A stretch of 64,000 nt of DNA, from the NCBI GenBank assembly GCA_020436085.1, contig JAGQYM010000002.1, forward strand, positions 89,117 through 153,116, in the 5' to 3' direction. The stretch comes from Cyclobacteriaceae bacterium (lineage in GTDB: Bacteria; Bacteroidota; Bacteroidia; Cytophagales; Cyclobacteriaceae). Below the pieces are notes generated by a model. That model did not search any database. It worked only from the letters and a program-made list of their open reading frames with translations, and was not told where the DNA came from. Below, piece by piece: positions 1 through 8,196 of this stretch (position 1 is its first letter; each line of letters starts with the position of its first letter). The position numbers and the translations under genes were made by a program.

Positions 1-630
1 AAGTTTGATGTGCCTTGGGCCAATTTCTTTTTGTGGGCCGGAGTATTTATTGCTGCGGCTGCGCTTGGAGGGATAACCAAAGCACTGCCTATTAAAATCT
101 TTGAGAATTTTTATCGTAACGGTAGTTTGATATTTGGTGGAGGGCAAGTGCTGGTGCCAATGTTGTACACTGAGTTTGTTCAATATGCTAAGCCACTTCA
201 TTACCCAACATCGCCTACAGAATTCCTTTCGGGTTATGCTTTAGCGCAAGCGATACCCGGCCCTGTGTTTTCTTTCAGCTCTTATTTGGGTGCTTTGTCG
301 ATGCGTGAATTTGGTGTTGGCGGAGAAGTACTGGGAGCTATTATGGCAGCAGCGGGCATTTTTCTACCGGGCACATTTTTGATCTTTTTTGTGATCCGCA
401 TTTGGGATAGCTTAAAGAAATTCAGACCTATCAGAGCCTCGCTCGAGGGCATCAACGCGGCTAATGCTGGATTGGTAGCCGCGGCTGCGGTATTATTATT
501 TCAGCCTCTTGACAACACCGTTTCAAATTTTGGATTGACCATCGGAACATTTTGTTTGCTGGCGTTCACTCGATTACCCTCCTGGGTAATCATTGGCTCA
601 GGGTTGGCACTTGGATTTTTGATGCCATAA
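1..630 (+). CDS. chrA: Chromate transporter, C-terminal part (truncated by window start)
   Basis: The reading frame is open from base 1 (K-F-D-V-P-W...), so the gene starts upstream of the window and only about 209 C-terminal residues are seen. ChrA proteins export chromate, or act in sulfate/chromate exchange, at the inner membrane. The segment has several hydrophobic helices and the family-type motif GSLIFGGGQVLVPML followed by a conserved AIPGPVFSFSSYLG region, both typical of a CHR domain. Full-length two-domain members are near 390 residues, so about half is missing here only because of the cut. The gene ends against a strong hairpin terminator shared with the convergent tonB gene. The substrate in this organism is inferred from family only. 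Confidence 0.85.
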   Translation, partial: KFDVPWANFFLWAGVFIAAAALGGITKALPIKIFENFYRNGSLIFGGGQVLVPMLYTEFVQYAKPLHYPTSPTEFLSGYALAQAIPGPVFSFSSYLGALSMREFGVGGEVLGAIMAAAGIFLPGTFLIFFVIRIWDSLKKFRPIRASLEGINAANAGLVAAAAVLLFQPLDNTVSNFGLTIGTFCLLAFTRLPSWVIIGSGLALGFLMP

Positions 631-661
631 AAAAACCTTCCCGTTTCTGAGAAGGTTTTTT
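630..661. terminator. Bidirectional rho-independent terminator between chrA and tonB
   Basis: An 11-bp perfect stem (630-640 with 651-661, AAAAAACCTTC / GAAGGTTTTTT) encloses a 10-base loop. A-tract and T-tract flank both sides, so it can end transcription of chrA (plus) and tonB (minus). The first base of the stem is the last base of the chrA stop codon. Confidence 0.85.
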
Positions 662-682
662 AATCTTTTCTATTGAGTTTTT

Positions 683-1357
683 TTAACCCAGCTTGAAGGT
701 AATTGGAAGTACCATTCTTTGCTTCACAGGCTTACCGCGCTGCTTGCCAGGCTTCCACTTTGGTGCTTGCTGCAGAATTCGAACAGCCTCTTCATCACAA
801 CCCGCTCCGATTCCTTTCACAGCTCTTACTTCGGTGATACTACCATCCTTGTCAATCACAAACTCCACAAACACTCTACCTTCAACACCCATCCTTCTTG
901 CTTGCGGTGGATACTTGATTTTCTCACCAACATATTTGTAAAACGCTGGCATTCCACCTACAGGGGCAGCAGGGTCTTCCACGATTGTGAAAATCTCCTC
1001 TACTTCTTCCTTAGGCTCTTCTGCCTGAATTACTATCTGTTGAACTTTTGTGTCTTCTGTTACCTCCACATCAAACTTCACCTGAATCTCTTCCTCGATT
1101 TCTTCTTCATCAGGCACTTCAATGATTTGAGGTTGCTGAATTTGAGGAGGAGGGGGAGGAGGCAGATCTGTTGGTGGAATTTCCAACATTTCTTCGAATG
1201 TATTCACATTCTTTGCCATCAAGTCGATGTCTTGTTTTTCGTTGTCTCTCCACTCAAAAGCCATTACAACGATGCTCATCGTAACCAGAAGGCCTATGCT
1301 GAAGTAAAAACTGGATTTCTTGGTCAAATCCGCTTTTTCAGTCTTTTTAGCTTCCAT
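683..1357 (-). CDS. tonB: Energy transducer TonB
   Basis: TonB couples the inner-membrane proton motive force to outer-membrane receptors. Using the internal ATG at 1357 (MEAKKTEK) gives 224 residues: a short basic N-terminus, one membrane helix at about residues 16-35, a proline run (six prolines near 66-71), an acidic stretch, and a C-terminal TonB domain at about 140-224 with the usual GRVFVEFVIDKDGSI and WKPGKQRGKPVKQR segments. The frame stays open upstream to 1420, but that would put 21 atypical residues ahead of the membrane helix, and an exact -7 promoter box lies at 1381-1388 inside that extension, so the later start is preferred. No exbB/exbD is adjacent. It could serve the TonB-dependent receptor at 10.7 kb, which is inference. 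Confidence 0.9.
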   Translation of the reverse strand: MEAKKTEKADLTKKSSFYFSIGLLVTMSIVVMAFEWRDNEKQDIDLMAKNVNTFEEMLEIPPTDLPPPPPPQIQQPQIIEVPDEEEIEEEIQVKFDVEVTEDTKVQQIVIQAEEPKEEVEEIFTIVEDPAAPVGGMPAFYKYVGEKIKYPPQARRMGVEGRVFVEFVIDKDGSITEVRAVKGIGAGCDEEAVRILQQAPKWKPGKQRGKPVKQRMVLPITFKLG

Positions 1358-1380
1358 ACAATTTCTTCGGTTTAGGATTT

Positions 1381-1388
1381 CAAATATA
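1381..1388 (-). promoter_or_regulatory. Bacteroidota -7 element for tonB
   Basis: Minus strand reads TATATTTG, an exact match to TAnnTTTG, ending 23 bases before the chosen tonB ATG. No TTG at the usual -33 spacing was seen. Confidence 0.55.
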
Positions 1389-1469
1389 TGAATAGAATCC
1401 CTTTCAGGCCATCCAGTCACACAAAATCAACAAAATTTTAGACTGCGTAGGAGCCTGAATTCCAAAGAA

Positions 1470-2204
1470 TTACTTTCTGCTCCCGTAAAACAAGGTAAAA
1501 TATAAGGTGGGGAACACGCCAGTGTTGCTGGCAGTGGGCACCAAAATCACTTTGTTGAAGTAGGTGTCGAGAAGAAATCCTACCTCGAATCCAGTCACCT
1601 GACTCTTTATCGTTCCCAATTCGAAATTGAATCCTGCTTTAAAGTTGGCTCCAAGTTGAATCTTTGAATCGCCAAGTCCCTCAAATAAGTACCCGGTTCC
1701 ATAGATATCAGTATATGTGTGAAAGGGGTTATTTGGATCATATTGTTCATGGACAGTCGCAAAAAAACTTTTGTCAATCCGTCTTTCGATGTAATAGGGG
1801 GCAACAATGCCAATGCTAGGCCCTGCAGCCAAAACTGCTTTAATTTCTACACCCTGTTGCGGTGCTTTTTTGAAAATAATGAGATCACGTCCGTACTGGA
1901 AACGCAACGCGTAGAGGTAATTGCTCTTGCCGTAAATAAAGAAGTTGCCCGTTCCGCTACTCAAACGAGTTTCCTGGGGGTGTTTTACATTCATCACCTC
2001 AAGACCAAAAGTCTCAAGCAATCGATCGTTTAGCTTTCGGGCTTTTTTGAATACAAATCCACCGATCAACCCCCCGGAAGTATTTTTATTCACGCCCCAA
2101 ATGAACTCGGAATTATAGTCATAGCTGTCCTGCGTCTGAGCCATCAGTGGGCAGGCAGAAAAGAGAAAAATGATTGAGATTGCTATTTTTCCACGAATCG
2201 ACAT
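1470..2204 (-). CDS. Exported protein of unknown function, probable outer-membrane barrel
   Basis: The 244-residue product begins with a basic N-terminus, a hydrophobic core and a signal-peptidase-like site (PLMAQ) near residue 23. The rest is rich in alternating hydrophobic/aromatic strands and ends in an aromatic-hydrophobic strand (TLYFTLFYGSRK), which suggests a small outer-membrane beta-barrel or similar. I recognise no named domain. It lies in the same direction as tonB, 112 bases upstream of it, and diverges from the OsmC gene. A near-consensus TATAAATTTA stretch lies upstream on the minus strand. The function is unknown. Confidence 0.7.
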   Translation of the reverse strand: MSIRGKIAISIIFLFSACPLMAQTQDSYDYNSEFIWGVNKNTSGGLIGGFVFKKARKLNDRLLETFGLEVMNVKHPQETRLSSGTGNFFIYGKSNYLYALRFQYGRDLIIFKKAPQQGVEIKAVLAAGPSIGIVAPYYIERRIDKSFFATVHEQYDPNNPFHTYTDIYGTGYLFEGLGDSKIQLGANFKAGFNFELGTIKSQVTGFEVGFLLDTYFNKVILVPTASNTGVFPTLYFTLFYGSRK

Positions 2205-2278
2205 TCCTCAGAAACTTCAGGTTAAATTTATACTTTATATACTTAACGCAAAAAAGCCAAAACGTAATATACCCCATC

Positions 2279-2683
2279 ATGAGTAGCATGTCCGGCCTTT
2301 ATCAAGGCGCACTTCGTACCCAGGCAACACACATTCGATCAGGTAATACTATCATCACCGATGCTCCGCCAGACAACAATGGGAAAGGGGAGGCCTTTTC
2401 CCCCACTGATCTGGTATGTGCCGCACTCAGCAGTTGCATGATGACCATCATGGGCATGTTAGCGGAACGTGAAGGCATCAACCTATCTGGATTGAAGACT
2501 GACATTGTAAAAATCATGGCTTCGAATCCGAGAAAGATTGCTGAAATCCAGATCACATTTTCCCATCCCAACTTAGTTGCAACGGAAGAGCATCGGCAAA
2601 AATTAAAGAACGCTGCGCTGACCTGTCCTGTGGCACTAAGCTTGTCAGATCAACTTAAACAAACAGTTTCTTTCAACTGGTAA
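2279..2683 (+). CDS. OsmC family peroxiredoxin
   Basis: OsmC/Ohr-type proteins reduce organic hydroperoxides in the cytoplasm using two cysteines. The 134-residue product starts best at the ATG at 2279 (MSSMSGLYQG; a second ATG is at 2288); the frame runs further upstream but would overlap the divergent gene and adds atypical sequence. The two family cysteines are visible in LSSCMMT and LTCPVALS, and the substrate-site region GEAFSPTDLVCAAL is typical. Family members are 135-145 residues, so the gene is complete. Its stop lies one base from the stop of the convergent ytxJ gene, so two thiol-redox genes meet tail to tail. Which OsmC subfamily (OsmC, Ohr or YhfA-like) it belongs to is not settled by reading alone. 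Confidence 0.85.
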   Translation: MSSMSGLYQGALRTQATHIRSGNTIITDAPPDNNGKGEAFSPTDLVCAALSSCMMTIMGMLAEREGINLSGLKTDIVKIMASNPRKIAEIQITFSHPNLVATEEHRQKLKNAALTCPVALSLSDQLKQTVSFNW

Positions 2684-2684
2684 A

Positions 2685-3029
2685 TTAACCCGCGTTGGCC
2701 GCAAGTTGTTTCTCGATTTCGGTATAATTGATATCGAAGTGTGATCGATCGTATACCGCTTTTCCCTGCTGAATGATGATTACCTGTGGAGACTCGTGCG
2801 GCACTCCAAATCTACTGGCAATCTCATTTGAGATAGATCTATAAGTGATCAGATCGAGAAAGTAAGCCCGAGAATTGCTTCCGAGTTTCCAGTTTCTTTC
2901 TAATCTGTCGAGCGAGGTACGGCTTATCGAGCAACTTCTGCTGTGTTTGAAAATGAGAACGGGTGCGAGCTTTGATTCTTCGACAAGTTGGTCAAGTTGA
3001 CCGAGGTCAGTTAGGTTATTCCATTCCAT
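2685..3029 (-). CDS. ytxJ: Bacillithiol system redox-active protein YtxJ
   Basis: YtxJ is a small thioredoxin-fold, monothiol protein thought to remove bacillithiol from proteins (bacilliredoxin-like). The 114-residue product has the beta-alpha-beta start and the single-cysteine motif FKHSRSCSISR, then a cis-proline-like segment VPHESPQVIII, all typical of the family (about 105-115 residues). It starts 5 bases after the stop of the 979-residue repeat protein, so the two are almost certainly co-transcribed. The bacillithiol synthesis gene bshC is elsewhere in the window (17.5-19.1 kb), which supports use of this thiol in the cell. Confidence 0.88.
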   Translation of the reverse strand: MEWNNLTDLGQLDQLVEESKLAPVLIFKHSRSCSISRTSLDRLERNWKLGSNSRAYFLDLITYRSISNEIASRFGVPHESPQVIIIQQGKAVYDRSHFDINYTEIEKQLAANAG

Positions 3030-3034
3030 AGGGA

Positions 3035-5974
3035 CTATTCATACCACAGCCCTTTTTCCCTCTTGTCATAGCGAGGTCTACGCTCGCGTTCCTTAAGGTG
3101 ATCAGGCTGTGTTTCGCTCTTCCTGAAGAGCTTTGCCCACATCAACTTGATATTCATAAAAATGGTTCGCTCACCCTTGACGTTGTCCCGAAAACCGTGT
3201 GCAAACTTTGCGTCAGGATGAAAGTCACTGTTACCATATTTTTTCATCTTGACGTTTCCCTGATAGTCACCAATTTTTGCGTAAGCTTTGTTAGGTGCTC
3301 TTCCGCGAAGGGCTTCATCAGCACTGTTTGGATTGTGCTTATAGCTCCAATTCATTTTCACGCCCTTGGCATAAACACCTGCTTTCATTGACGACTTTGT
3401 TGGTGCTACTCCCGGCAAAGAGCCTTTGGCAGCATAGGGCTTATCCTTGTATTGCCGTTGTTGCACTTTCACCTGAAGACCTGCAACCTCATACGTTGAT
3501 TTGTCGGGTCGTTGCTTTTTAATAGACTCATCAACGGCATTTGGGTTTTGGATATAGTTCCTCCTAAAACCTGACAACTTGATTCTGCCGGTATAGTCCT
3601 GGGTTTTTGCATCCTTAGCTAATGGAACGCGTACTTGGATAGGTTCCTCATTATTGTTCCAAAGTTTTCCACTAATGCTGCCTCCACCTTTTTTGGGCCT
3701 TGTGGCTTTTATGTTGCCGCTGAAGTTGCCTGCCTTGGCAGCATCACCTTTTGGAGTGCGGACTGCGATGGGAGATTCATTGTTGTTCCAGAGGTCGCCA
3801 CTGATACTGCCTCCACCTTTCTTTGGTTTTTTGGCTTTGATATAACCAGTAAATTCTTCACCCTGATACATCCGGCTTGGATGCAAGTCAAACATCTTGT
3901 AGTTACCTGGATAGCCGGCAGCCTTTCTTGCTTCATCCGATGGAGTGCGCCCAGGTATCGGTGTGTTTTTGTTATTCCAGAGTTTTCCACTCACACTACC
4001 CCCACCTTTTTCCGGACGCCTTGTTTTGATGTTTCCGGCAAAGTCTGCACCCTGCTTGGTAAAGCCGGGTTGAAGCTCTCCACGCCTGAAAGTACCGGAG
4101 TAATCACCTATTCCTTCACCACCTCTCGGTGTACGCACGGGGATCGGTGTGTTTCTGTTGTTCCAAAGTTTGCCACTCACGCTTCCTCCACCTTTTGCTG
4201 GCCTTTTGGTTTTGATGTTTCCAGCAAAGCCAGCGCCTTGTTTTGTAAAACCTGGTTGAAGTTCCCCTCTTCGGAAGGTTCCGGAGTAATCACCAATACC
4301 TTCACCACCTCTTGGTGTACTTACTGGGATTGGTGTGTTTCTATTATTCCAAAGTTTGCCGCTAATGCTACCACCACCTTTTGCCTGCCTTTTGGTTTTG
4401 ATGTTTCCAGCGAAGCCAACCCCTTGTTTAGAGAATCCAGGTTGGAGTTCTCCTCTTCTGAACGTTCCTGAATAGTCGCCAATCCCCTGACCACCTCTCG
4501 GTGTACGCACGGGGATCGGTGTGTTTCTGTTGTTCCACAGCCTGCCACTCACACTGCCTCCACCTTTTGCTGCCCTTTTGGTTTTGATATTTCCTGCAAA
4601 GCCTGCTCCCTGCCGTGAGAAGCCTGGCTGGAGTTCACCGCGTCTAAAGTTGCCTTGATAGCCCGCTATGCCAGCACCTCCTTTTGGAGTTCTTACGGGA
4701 ATCGGATTTTGCTTATTATTCCAAACTCTTCCGCTGATACTTCCTCCGCCTTTTGATTGCCTTCTGGATTTAATATTCCCGGAATAGCCAGCTCCCTGTT
4801 TGCCAAACCCTGGCTGAAGTCCCCTTCGAAGTCGTCCGCTATAATTGATTCCTTCCGCTCCGATTCCTGGTGCTCGTGGTGCTAGCGGGCTTCGGCTGGT
4901 TCGCTTACCCGAGATGGATTTAAATCCCCCACCCCTTAGGGTCTGCCTTCCGCGAGCTGTATTAAATTCTCCTGCAGCTCTGCCTCTGTAAGCGCGGTCG
5001 CCACCTGGCCTACGTCCAAAAAATTTGAGTGTATCTCTTGAAATAAGTCCTGCAGGAGTGGATTTAAAATTCCTGGTTCTGAGAGGTCTTCCAGAGATAT
5101 CACGTGTAAATGGCTTCTCTCCCTTAGAAAACTTACCCCAGTATACATTTTTTCTTCCTCTGAAAATGAAAGGACCCGAGCCTGATCGCGGGTAAATTCC
5201 ATACTGCCGTCCGGGAGGTCTTGAGGACTCCCTCTTGGCGGCCCGATTTATTTTCGTCTTGTTGGGATAAGTTCTCTGAATATCTCTTCCCGACTTGGAG
5301 TAATGATTTACAAAGGGTCCTTTCTGCGGATAGACTTTTCGGTATTGCCCGCTTCGTGAGGGAGTACCTACGGGTCCTCCCTGTATGTTGCCCTTCCAGG
5401 CTCGTTGTCTGTCCTGAGGAATCCGTTTCACCGGTTTCTTGCCGGAGGCAGTTCGGGTGTAAACCCTCGGCTTTGACCTTGGTTCCTTCGAAGGGTTGTT
5501 AACAAAGGGTCCGCTTTGAGGGTAAATATTTTTACTTCGGGCAGAGCGACTTTTTTCAGATTGAATTCTGATTTTATGGCCAGAGATGTCACCCTTCCAC
5601 GCACGTTGCCTGTCTGTAGGTCGAGTGTTGAAAATTCTTCCGCGTGGAGTTGCTGCACGATCCGTTCTCGTAGTTTTCCGGTCAGAATAGGGATCAGGTT
5701 GAGTCCATCTTCTGTTTGCCCTTGACGCAGATGATTTGTTCAGCGTGCGCAACCTCCGGCCCGAGATATCTCTGGTCTTTACCTGTTTGGGTTTTTTTAC
5801 TCGCTTGAATTTATTCTCCCGGATTTGTCTTTGGTTGGGTACCGGTTTGTCACCTTTAGTGTTTTGAGCTTGGACAGCCGCAGATGATAAAAAAACCATG
5901 GCAACAATGGCCAAGGCTTTTACGGTCGTCCTAAATGCGGGCGTGGAGGCTTTATGGAGGCTTAGTCGCTTCAA
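3035..5974 (-). CDS. Secreted, basic, Gly/Arg/Lys-rich tandem-repeat protein of unknown function
   Basis: The 979-residue product has a signal peptide (hydrophobic core about 18-33, cleavage after AAVQA near 36). Three regions follow. First, an Arg/Lys-rich part (37-407) with internal doublets such as DISGRRLRT / DISGRPLRT and DRQRAWKGDISG / DRQRAWKGNIQG. Second, seven units beginning KGGGS-I/V-SG from residue 408; the first four are exactly 62 residues with the order KGGGSxSGxLWNN - PIPVRTPRGG - YSGTFRRGELQPGF - GFAGNIKTKR. Third, a C-terminal part with NPNAVDES / NPNSADEA motifs. There is no membrane helix beyond the signal, no lipobox and no T9SS sorting domain. The start is TTG: no in-frame ATG precedes the signal peptide. 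ytxJ follows after 5 bases. I do not recognise the family; a structural envelope or matrix role is only a guess. Confidence 0.8.
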   Translation of the reverse strand: MKRLSLHKASTPAFRTTVKALAIVAMVFLSSAAVQAQNTKGDKPVPNQRQIRENKFKRVKKPKQVKTRDISGRRLRTLNKSSASRANRRWTQPDPYSDRKTTRTDRAATPRGRIFNTRPTDRQRAWKGDISGHKIRIQSEKSRSARSKNIYPQSGPFVNNPSKEPRSKPRVYTRTASGKKPVKRIPQDRQRAWKGNIQGGPVGTPSRSGQYRKVYPQKGPFVNHYSKSGRDIQRTYPNKTKINRAAKRESSRPPGRQYGIYPRSGSGPFIFRGRKNVYWGKFSKGEKPFTRDISGRPLRTRNFKSTPAGLISRDTLKFFGRRPGGDRAYRGRAAGEFNTARGRQTLRGGGFKSISGKRTSRSPLAPRAPGIGAEGINYSGRLRRGLQPGFGKQGAGYSGNIKSRRQSKGGGSISGRVWNNKQNPIPVRTPKGGAGIAGYQGNFRRGELQPGFSRQGAGFAGNIKTKRAAKGGGSVSGRLWNNRNTPIPVRTPRGGQGIGDYSGTFRRGELQPGFSKQGVGFAGNIKTKRQAKGGGSISGKLWNNRNTPIPVSTPRGGEGIGDYSGTFRRGELQPGFTKQGAGFAGNIKTKRPAKGGGSVSGKLWNNRNTPIPVRTPRGGEGIGDYSGTFRRGELQPGFTKQGADFAGNIKTRRPEKGGGSVSGKLWNNKNTPIPGRTPSDEARKAAGYPGNYKMFDLHPSRMYQGEEFTGYIKAKKPKKGGGSISGDLWNNNESPIAVRTPKGDAAKAGNFSGNIKATRPKKGGGSISGKLWNNNEEPIQVRVPLAKDAKTQDYTGRIKLSGFRRNYIQNPNAVDESIKKQRPDKSTYEVAGLQVKVQQRQYKDKPYAAKGSLPGVAPTKSSMKAGVYAKGVKMNWSYKHNPNSADEALRGRAPNKAYAKIGDYQGNVKMKKYGNSDFHPDAKFAHGFRDNVKGERTIFMNIKLMWAKLFRKSETQPDHLKERERRPRYDKREKGLWYE
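3692..4753 (-). repeat. 186-bp in-gene tandem repeats
   Basis: Four in-register 186-bp units (4568-4753, 4382-4567, 4196-4381, 4010-4195), then diverged units of 189 bp (3821-4009) and 129 bp (3692-3820), and a seventh partial unit below 3692. The GGGS-coding block recurs at exactly 186-base steps. The units at 4010-4567 are the most alike at DNA level, which suggests recent duplication or homogenisation by recombination. Confidence 0.9.
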
Positions 5975-6012
5975 AACAATGCTCAGAACCAGCTAAATTA
6001 AGGAAAAATGGC

Positions 6013-6041
6013 CAAATATGATTTTTGGGCACTGGAGCCAA
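6013..6041 (-). promoter_or_regulatory. Probable promoter of the repeat protein–ytxJ unit
   Basis: The minus strand has TTG (6041-6039), an 18-base spacer, then CATATTTG (6020-6013), seven of eight matches to TAnnTTTG. It ends about 38 bases before the TTG start codon at 5974. Confidence 0.45.
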
Positions 6042-6081
6042 GTTGACCTCTTAACGAAAAAATCTGAGTTTAATTCTTCGA

Positions 6082-8061
6082 CTAGAAGGCCATTAAATCC
6101 TCTATCGCTTTTTTGAGGCGACCTTTTGGTAGAAAGTTTCGCTCAAGAACAGGTGCAAACGGAATTGGCGTGTCGAGGCTGGCCACTCTGGCCACCGGAG
6201 CATCCAGGTGTGAGAAGCAATGCTCGCTTACCCATGCTGCAATTTCGGCTCCGATGCCTCCTGTGAGTGTATCCTCGTGAAGAACCAGTAAACGATTCGT
6301 TTTTTCTACCGTGGCTTTAACAGCATCTTTATCCCAGGGCAATAAGGTTCTCATATCGATAATCTCGGCATCAACATTTGGCATTGATTTCACTACCTCT
6401 TCGGCCCAATGAACGCCCATTCCATATGTAACTATAGATAAATCTGACCCCTCGCGAACGGTTTTTGCCTTACCGACTTCTACGGTGTAATAGTCATCGG
6501 GGATGTTGTCCTTGATTGATCGATAAAGAAGCTTGTGTTCAAAATAAAGGTAGGGGTTAGGATCATCAATCGCGGCAGTGAGCAATCCCTTGGCATCGTA
6601 AGGGTTTGAAGGATAAACAATCTTTAAGCCCGGGGTATGAAAAAACCACGCCTCATTGGATTGGCTGTGAAAAGGTCCGGCAGCTGTTCCGGCTCCGGTG
6701 GGCATGCGCACCACTACGTCTGCATTTTGCCCCCAGCGCCAGTGTGCTTTGGCGAGGTTGTTTATAATTTGATTGAACCCTTCAGTAACGAAGTCAGCAA
6801 ACTGCATTTCCACCATGGCCTTCATTCCTTTGATGGAGAGTCCCAAACCAGCACCAACAATTGCGGACTCGCAAATAGGAGTATTTCGAACTCGTCCTTT
6901 TCCAAATGCTTTTACAAAACCGTCTGTAATCTTGAATACGCCACCGTATTCGGCAATATCCTGGCCCATCAGCACCAGATCAGGGTGACGCTCCATCGAC
7001 TGACGAAGACCATCTGAAATCGCATCAATAAATCTTCTCTCAGAAACTTTTTCTGACTTCGGTGCTATGACGGTTTGGTTGTAGTGAGCAAACAGGTCAT
7101 CGTATTCAATCTTTTCGTCAGCCACCGGAGCCGTGGTTTCAAATGAAACAGTGAGCCCTTCTTCGATTTCTTTTTTGATCTTTTTGGTAGCCGAATCAAT
7201 AAAAGTCTTATCAATTACACCTTCCTTTAGAAGATATTTCTCATAGTTTGCCAAAGGATCTTTTTTTGCCCAATCGTCCATCAGTTTTTTCGGGACGTAC
7301 TTGGTACCAGACGCTTCTTCGTGACCTCGCATCCTAAAAGTGATCGCCTCCAACAACACCGGTTTTGGATTCTTTCTCATTTTAGCTGAAATAGTTCTCA
7401 CAGCGTCATACACTTCCAGAATGTTGTTGCCATCTACCTGAACACCTTCAATACCATAACCGATTGCTTTATCAACAAAGCTCTTGCATCGGAATTGCTC
7501 ATTACTTGGTGTTGACAAACCGTAGCCGTTATTCTCAATCACGAAAATTACAGGCAAGTCCCAAACTGCAGCGACATTTATGGCTTCATGGAAGTCGCCC
7601 TCACTGGTGCCCCCATCGCCATTAAACACAGCAGTGACTTTATTTTCTTTTTTCAAAAGACTGGCCAAAGCGATACCATCAGCCACGCCATTTTGTGGTC
7701 CGAGGTGAGAAATCATTCCAACAATATGGTGCTCATTGTTACCAAAGTGGAACGATCGGTCGCGCCCCTTTGTGTAGCCAGCGGAAGTTCCCTGCCATTG
7801 TGAGAACAGTCTGTCAAAAGGCATGTTTCGCGAGGTGAACACGCCAAGATTCCGATGCATTGGGAGGATGTACTCATCTTCATCCAATGCTTTGGTCAAT
7901 CCCACCGCGATTGCCTCCTGACCGATACCGCTAAACCATTTCGAAATCTTGTTTTGCCTAAGGAGGATAAGCATCTTTTCCTCTATTAGCCTCGGCTTCA
8001 GAAGGCTTTCGTAAAGGTCTTGTAGTACTTTGTCGCTGTATTTCTTTCTGTCGAATTGCAT
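6082..8061 (-). CDS. 2-oxoacid (branched-chain type) dehydrogenase E1, alpha and beta fused
   Basis: The 659-residue protein joins both subunits of a thiamine-diphosphate E1 decarboxylase, which passes acyl groups to the lipoyl E2 of a 2-oxoacid dehydrogenase complex. The N-terminal half (to about 330) is the alpha subunit with the ThDP motif GDGGTSEGDFHEA ... IENNGYG and the phosphorylation-loop-like segment MRGHEEASG. The C-terminal half (from about 340) is the transketolase-like beta subunit with MGQDIAEYGGVFKIT, the NTPICESAIVGAGLG segment and a complete C-terminal domain. Separate alpha and beta chains are about 330 residues each, so the length is that of a direct fusion, a layout I recall in other Bacteroidota. 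No E2 or E3 gene is adjacent. Substrate (branched-chain, pyruvate or other) cannot be fixed from sequence alone. Confidence 0.88.
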   Translation of the reverse strand: MQFDRKKYSDKVLQDLYESLLKPRLIEEKMLILLRQNKISKWFSGIGQEAIAVGLTKALDEDEYILPMHRNLGVFTSRNMPFDRLFSQWQGTSAGYTKGRDRSFHFGNNEHHIVGMISHLGPQNGVADGIALASLLKKENKVTAVFNGDGGTSEGDFHEAINVAAVWDLPVIFVIENNGYGLSTPSNEQFRCKSFVDKAIGYGIEGVQVDGNNILEVYDAVRTISAKMRKNPKPVLLEAITFRMRGHEEASGTKYVPKKLMDDWAKKDPLANYEKYLLKEGVIDKTFIDSATKKIKKEIEEGLTVSFETTAPVADEKIEYDDLFAHYNQTVIAPKSEKVSERRFIDAISDGLRQSMERHPDLVLMGQDIAEYGGVFKITDGFVKAFGKGRVRNTPICESAIVGAGLGLSIKGMKAMVEMQFADFVTEGFNQIINNLAKAHWRWGQNADVVVRMPTGAGTAAGPFHSQSNEAWFFHTPGLKIVYPSNPYDAKGLLTAAIDDPNPYLYFEHKLLYRSIKDNIPDDYYTVEVGKAKTVREGSDLSIVTYGMGVHWAEEVVKSMPNVDAEIIDMRTLLPWDKDAVKATVEKTNRLLVLHEDTLTGGIGAEIAAWVSEHCFSHLDAPVARVASLDTPIPFAPVLERNFLPKGRLKKAIEDLMAF

Positions 8062-8181
8062 GGCTGTGAAAATCGCGCGGCAAGTTAATCAAACCCCAAC
8101 TGATTCATGAAGCGGTCATAACAGCTTTTGGTAAGTGGTTTTCTGGTAATAAGAAAGGCCAGAAAATCGAAAAACTCGGGT

Positions 8182-8189
8182 TATTTTTG
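8182..8189 (+). promoter_or_regulatory. -7 element ahead of the M16 peptidase gene
   Basis: TATTTTTG is an exact TAnnTTTG match and ends 7 bases before the ATG at 8197. It predicts a very short or absent 5' leader, and it argues for the 8197 start rather than the open frame from 8128. Confidence 0.5.
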
Positions 8190-8196
8190 GTGCCTG

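Noticed and set aside
719-1375. 218-residue open frame antisense to tonB
   Set aside because: It lies wholly inside tonB, its translation has no domain or signal, and it reflects the codon bias of the real minus-strand gene.
2174-2278. N-terminal extension of the OsmC gene
   Set aside because: It would overlap the divergent exported protein's start and adds 35 residues unlike the family; the ATG at 2279 gives normal length.
3635-4471. 278-residue open frame antisense to the repeat protein
   Set aside because: It follows the 186-bp repeats of the opposite strand, giving a repetitive Cys/Phe-rich chain that looks like a by-product of Gly/Lys-rich codons read in reverse.
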